A stretch of DNA of 7,079 nucleotides from Candidatus Latescibacterota bacterium (GTDB taxonomy: Bacteria; JAAXHH01), in the NCBI GenBank assembly GCA_022821935.1, contig JAJECR010000306.1:1-7079 (forward strand). The letters are read 5' to 3'. Made by a program: the position numbers and the translations under genes. Position 1 is the stretch's first letter. Each line of letters starts with the position of its first letter. The notes beneath the pieces were generated by a model. The model had not been told where the DNA came from, did no database searches, and saw only the letters and a list, made by a program, of their open reading frames with translations. Of the stretch, positions 5,101 through 7,079 are shown in pieces.

Positions 5101-7079
5101 GTCGCTGACGGTATCCAGGGCCGACAGAATTTCACTCAGCAAGGGCGGTCGGCTGTCGCCGGGTTGGTCGAACACGGACCAGTCCCTGGCCAGCACCACA
5201 CCGGTCGCCCCATCCTCACGCAGAAGCCGTTCGAACGCCAGGAGACCCTGCTGTGGCGTGATCCATTCGATCCCGGTCGCTTCAGCCCGTTGGGAAATGC
5301 GTTCCCGCTGTTCCTCGGCTTCTCCGATCTCGGACCAGGCGCCCCAGGCGATGGCCTGTCCCGGCAGGCCCAGCGCGCGTCGGTGCGCGGCGAGTTGATC
5401 GAGAAAGGCGTTGGCGGAAGCGTGATTGGACTGTCCCGGATTTCCAAGGACCCCCGCTACGCTCGAAAACAGGACGAACATATCCAGGTCGCGGTGTTCG
5501 GTCGCCCGGTGCAAATGCCAGGCCCCTAGCGCTTTCGGCCGCACCACACCCTCGAAACGTTCCCAACTCTGGTTCCCGACCGCGCCGTCCGCCAGCGCGC
5601 CCACGCTGTGTATCACGCCGACAAGGGGCGGCAGTTCGCGGTCGATCCGCTCGAACATCGTGTCAACCGCGGCTGCGTCCGTCAAGTCCGCGAGTTCGAC
5701 CCGCACCGTGACACCGCGGTTCTGAAGCGCGGCAATCGTCTCCCCGGCCTCTGGGTCGGGGGCACGCCGCCCGTTCAGCACGATAGTCCGCGCCCCGTGA
5801 TCCGCAAGCCAGTGTGCCACCGCGCATCCGATACCGCCCAGCCCACCGGTAACCAGGTAGGTGCGGTCCTGCCGCAGCCCGCCCCCCCGAAGGGGCGGCG
5901 CGGTCAGGATGATCTTCCCGATATGCCGCGCGCCGCGCATGAAGGCCATGGCGGATCGCGTTTCAGACAGTGGCCACATGGCGTGGATCAGCGGCTTCAA
6001 CTCTCCCGCCTCGAGCCTGCGCATCACCTGCCTCAGGGCGGCGCCCGGCCGTGCAGGATCCTGTACCTTCAGGACATCCAGTTCCAGGATGGAGTAGGCC
6101 ACGTCCGGACGCGTCTCGGTCATCTCTTCTTTGCTCAGGATGTCCCTTCGGGCCAACTCCACGAAGCGGCCCCCCTTTGCGAGACAGGAAAGGCTGGATT
6201 CGATGAACCCTTCCCCGGTCAGACTGTTCACCACGACGTTCACGCCCGTGCCTCCGGTAACTTCGAGGATTTCCTTTCCGAAGGCTGTCTGGCGGCTGTC
6301 GAAGACGTGTTTCACGCCCAGCGACCGCAGGTACGCCCGTTTCGGCGCGCTCGCGGTCGCAAAGACTTCCGCCCCGGCGGCCTGGGCCAGCTGGATGGCC
6401 GCCAGGCCCACGCCGCCCGCTCCGGCGTGAATCAGTACCCGGTCGCCGGATTCCAGTCCGGTTAACTCGAAGGAAAGAGCCGCCGTAACGAACACCTCGG
6501 GCATCGTCGCCAGGGCGGCGGTCGGAAGCTTTGCTGGCGCAGGCGCAACCAGTTCCTCCAGGGTGACGGCCTCCGCACCCATGGCGCCGAACGTCAGGCC
6601 GACCACGCGGTCGCCGGGAGAGACCGAGGACACCAGGGACCCCACCTCCCGTATACGGCCACAGAATTCCGAGCCGAGATGTCCGCCCTTCACCAGGCCG
6701 ATCGCGCGGAAAACATCCAGGAAGTTCAGCCCGCAGACGTCGACCGAAACTCGGACCTCGCCGGGTTCGAGGGGTGACGCCGGTCTGGGCTCGGTATGTA
6801 GTTCCTCGAGCGCACCGGCCTCATCTTGTACGACTTTCCAATCTGTATCCTCGGGCAGGGACAGGCGTTCCACACCGTCCGCGGCATGAACCAGGCGGGC
6901 GACCAGACGACGGTCCCCACGGCGGGCAATGTCCGTTTCGTGGTCGGGGAAGAGCAGCTCTTCTGCCATCTCTTCTGCCAGGTCGGCGGTCGACACCTCG
7001 GCGTCCGGATCGAGATCGATCATCCGGGGCCGCATATCGCCCGCTTCCCGGGCCAATACCCTGCCGAAGCCCCAGAGCG
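2107..7079 (-). CDS. Modular type I polyketide synthase, C-terminal part: ER-KR-ACP-KS-degenerate AT; 5' end outside window
   Basis: The frame is open from the right edge to TAA at 2109-2107. A TTG at 7056-7054 is not a real start: seven in-frame codons before it read LWGFGRV, which with the following residues matches the LWGLGR...DLDP linker that precedes the enoylreductase in reducing PKSs. Residues here are numbered from that TTG; 1649 residues follow. Order: end of the pre-ER linker (1-94), ER (95-388), KR (398-578), ACP (674-750), Ala/Glu/Gly/Pro-rich linker (751-790), KS (791-1210), KS-AT linker (1211-1355), shortened dead AT (1356-1580), post-AT linker ending LPGYPFQRRRFW (1636-1647). 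The upstream module is fully reducing if a DH lies beyond the window. The last module stops after the AT, with no ACP, thioesterase or recognisable docking tail. It is a cytosolic megasynthase; the product cannot be told. The gene has no frameshift or internal stop. It converges on the lone ACP gene across about 100 bp. Confidence 0.93.
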   Translation of the reverse strand, partial: LWGFGRVLAREAGDMRPRMIDLDPDAEVSTADLAEEMAEELLFPDHETDIARRGDRRLVARLVHAADGVERLSLPEDTDWKVVQDEAGALEELHTEPRPASPLEPGEVRVSVDVCGLNFLDVFRAIGLVKGGHLGSEFCGRIREVGSLVSSVSPGDRVVGLTFGAMGAEAVTLEELVAPAPAKLPTAALATMPEVFVTAALSFELTGLESGDRVLIHAGAGGVGLAAIQLAQAAGAEVFATASAPKRAYLRSLGVKHVFDSRQTAFGKEILEVTGGTGVNVVVNSLTGEGFIESSLSCLAKGGRFVELARRDILSKEEMTETRPDVAYSILELDVLKVQDPARPGAALRQVMRRLEAGELKPLIHAMWPLSETRSAMAFMRGARHIGKIILTAPPLRGGGLRQDRTYLVTGGLGGIGCAVAHWLADHGARTIVLNGRRAPDPEAGETIAALQNRGVTVRVELADLTDAAAVDTMFERIDRELPPLVGVIHSVGALADGAVGNQSWERFEGVVRPKALGAWHLHRATEHRDLDMFVLFSSVAGVLGNPGQSNHASANAFLDQLAAHRRALGLPGQAIAWGAWSEIGEAEEQRERISQRAEATGIEWITPQQGLLAFERLLREDGATGVVLARDWSVFDQPGDSRPPLLSEILSALDTVSDDTPGLSEELLPRLRETPAAEREDLILSFLQEEVQAILSLPTTPASNVGFFDLGMDSLMAVELRNRVNRALAGSYTAPNTLVFDYPDIASVVAHLVDEIGGAELDSGGPETGEGAGSEAATASEAPPEPGSEAVPQTANEGIAIIGMACRFPGASDLNAFWSMLEDGTDAVTGARGDAGSENVSPKGSDQGDEGWRRAGFIDDIDRFDARFFRVSPLEARSMDPQQRLLLETSWHALDDAGIDPDRLKGSRTGVYTGISSSEYRDLMMNRGDGVDYLGTNRSLAVSRVSFLLGLEGPSIPLELNCASALFAVHQAVAGLRIGEVDMALAGGVNAVLSPDLTAGMAYLGMLSAEGRCSAFDASADGFVRGEGCGVLVLKRLSDAEASGDRIWGVIRGSAVNQNGATAGPTVPNGPAQERVIEDALAQAGVDPAEVDYLEAHGAGSALGDPIEVQAAAAVYGRGRTSDRPLLIGSVKTNIGHLESAAGIAGLIKVVMAMRRQRIPKQLHFEEPNPNVDWDRIPVRVTSEAADWPTHSDRPHRAAVSAFGVSGANSHVVVESFGTCADSAHSTETGDGVTGDRHPVAVKLPSGVPEPQWDDLLPGTRANRLLPLSGKNPAALRELAGSYLSWLDRCLATGSDEESEEEFLADMAWTASVGRSQFNCRAGVVFRDTATLREGLAELASNEAPSASVETNWINVDAARRKVAFVYDGWDARWRDVVKGLYDSEPVVRGVLDHCESLFRNETDASLLDPLFGGEGTDNRINDPAWSDPAAYGLQCAVTALWSSLDVRPGVVCGRGVGEIAAAQTAGAFTLDEGLHIALARGETVRTMDENRSAEIQVQEALTNLVGINVSTPSLAMVSGATGNEAGAADMPDFGRWLHQTLEGHDSSTAARNLADLAVDTLIEIGPGSEFAARLAEAWPEISVDEAAAAPGLFGGLSLSSGEGGMDEGDGFLQAAKTAYDIGLPIHPAGLFAGESRRRRSLPGYPFQRRRFWIG
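2317..2991 (-). other. Degenerate, shortened PKS acyltransferase (AT) domain, predicted inactive
   Basis: Residues 1356-1580 follow the AT layout: a start strand KVAFVYDGWDARW where GQGSQW is expected, the nucleophile elbow GRGVGEIAAA (1448-1457), ALARGE with Arg1475 exactly 25 residues on (the carboxylate-binding Arg position), SGATG (1513-1517), and IEIGPGSEF (1557-1565). The elbow normally reads GHSxGE; here Ser is Gly1450 (GGC at 2709-2707) and His is Arg1449. The small ferredoxin-like subdomain is mostly gone: about 205 residues separate first and last motifs instead of about 270, and no HAFHS motif with its catalytic His is present. Loss of both Ser and His argues against acyl transfer. 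Confidence 0.85.
3427..4686 (-). other. PKS terminal ketosynthase (KS) domain
   Basis: Residues 791-1210, full length (about 420). Motifs in order: IAIIGMACRFPG (793-804), MDPQQRLLLE (873-882), active-site Cys956, His1091 in EAHGAGSALGDP, Lys1126 and His1131 in VKTNIGHLESAAG, and FGVSGANSHVV near the end (1197-1207). The condensing triad is complete, but the Cys surroundings read LNCASA instead of the usual TACSSS, and HGTGT is HGAGS. It is probably able to bind acyl chains, with altered specificity or activity possible. Confidence 0.9.
4807..5037 (-). other. PKS integral acyl carrier protein (ACP) domain
   Basis: Residues 674-750. The motif DLGMDSLMAVELRNR (703-717) contains the canonical DSL, with Ser708 (codon at 4935-4933) as the phosphopantetheine site, and is followed by the FDYPDIASVVAHL helix. 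It ends the reducing module. A 40-residue low-complexity acidic linker (751-790, rich in Glu, Ala, Gly and Pro) joins it to the next KS. Confidence 0.92.
5323..5865 (-). other. PKS ketoreductase (KR) domain with His at the catalytic Tyr position
   Basis: Short-chain dehydrogenase fold, residues 398-578. The nucleotide motif is TGGLGGIG (403-410). Lys508 (RPKALGAW), Ser532 (FSS) and Asn549 occupy the usual catalytic positions. The Tyr expected 13 residues after the Ser is His545 (GQSNHASANAFLD; codon CAC at 5424-5422). The LDD-type loop reads LAD (488-490), keeping the Asp that marks B-type (D-hydroxy) reductases, and the A-type Trp is Leu537. Activity is uncertain because of His545. Confidence 0.88.
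5893..6774 (-). other. PKS enoylreductase (ER) domain
   Basis: Medium-chain dehydrogenase-type ER, residues 95-388 of the PKS. Visible motifs: GLNFLDV (109-115), LGSEFCG (127-133) and the NADPH-binding HAGAGGVGLAA (210-220). It would reduce the 2,3-double bond of the ACP-bound chain with NADPH. Nothing essential appears lost. Confidence 0.9.

Noticed and set aside
6959..6980. Direct repeat of TCTTCTGCCA with 12-bp period
   Set aside because: It encodes a short Glu-rich AEEMAEEL stretch in the pre-ER linker; two copies within coding sequence are not evidence of a functional repeat.
7054..7056. TTG as the start of the PKS gene
   Set aside because: The frame stays open to the window edge, and the seven codons before the TTG encode LWGFGRV, part of a conserved PKS linker. 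The true start is outside.
1..7079. tRNA, rRNA, CRISPR arrays, insertion sequences, attachment sites
   Set aside because: I saw no transposase-like frame, no regularly spaced repeats, and no cloverleaf or rRNA segments; nearly the whole window is covered by the three genes.

Overview
The window is bacterial DNA, GC-rich inside the genes and AT-rich only in the short gap at 1616-1764. It holds three genes: two cut by the window edges and one complete. Sigma-70-type promoters, Shine-Dalgarno sites and a modular type I polyketide synthase (PKS) point to a bacterium with secondary or unusual-lipid metabolism. I cannot assign a phylum from the sequence.

Layout. (1) From 1615 down to the left edge, minus strand: the first 538 residues of an NCS2-type (xanthine/uracil permease superfamily) membrane transporter. 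It lacks the usual substrate-binding residues and has a soluble C-terminal extension. (2) 1616-1764: a divergent intergenic region with two opposed sigma-70 promoters whose -10 boxes overlap on opposite strands. (3) 1765-2007, plus strand: a complete 80-residue free-standing acyl carrier protein (ACP). (4) 2008-2106: a convergent gap with a perfect 12-bp inverted repeat, probably a shared terminator. (5) 2107 to the right edge, minus strand: the C-terminal 1.65 kilo-residues of a modular PKS, in the order (end of linker before ER)-ER-KR-ACP-KS-degenerate AT-end.

How the parts may work together. The ER-KR-ACP block would finish a fully reducing extension, provided a DH lies just outside the window. 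The chain would then reach a last KS whose Cys-His-His residues are present. That KS is followed by an acyltransferase fold that has lost its catalytic Ser (now Gly) and the His motif and is about 65-75 residues too short. No ACP or thioesterase follows it in the same protein. The terminal half-module therefore needs malonyl (or another acyl) loading and a carrier in trans. The solitary ACP gene that converges on the PKS gene, with its own promoter and terminator, is the nearest candidate carrier. This partnership is inference. The permease may be unrelated to the pathway or may be its transporter; the overlapping promoters tie its expression to that of the ACP.

Most interesting points: the in-frame, dead and shortened terminal AT; the incomplete KS-AT end module beside an orphan ACP; the divergent NCS2 transporter with a possible anti-sigma/GHKL-like tail; and the symmetric shared -10 promoter.
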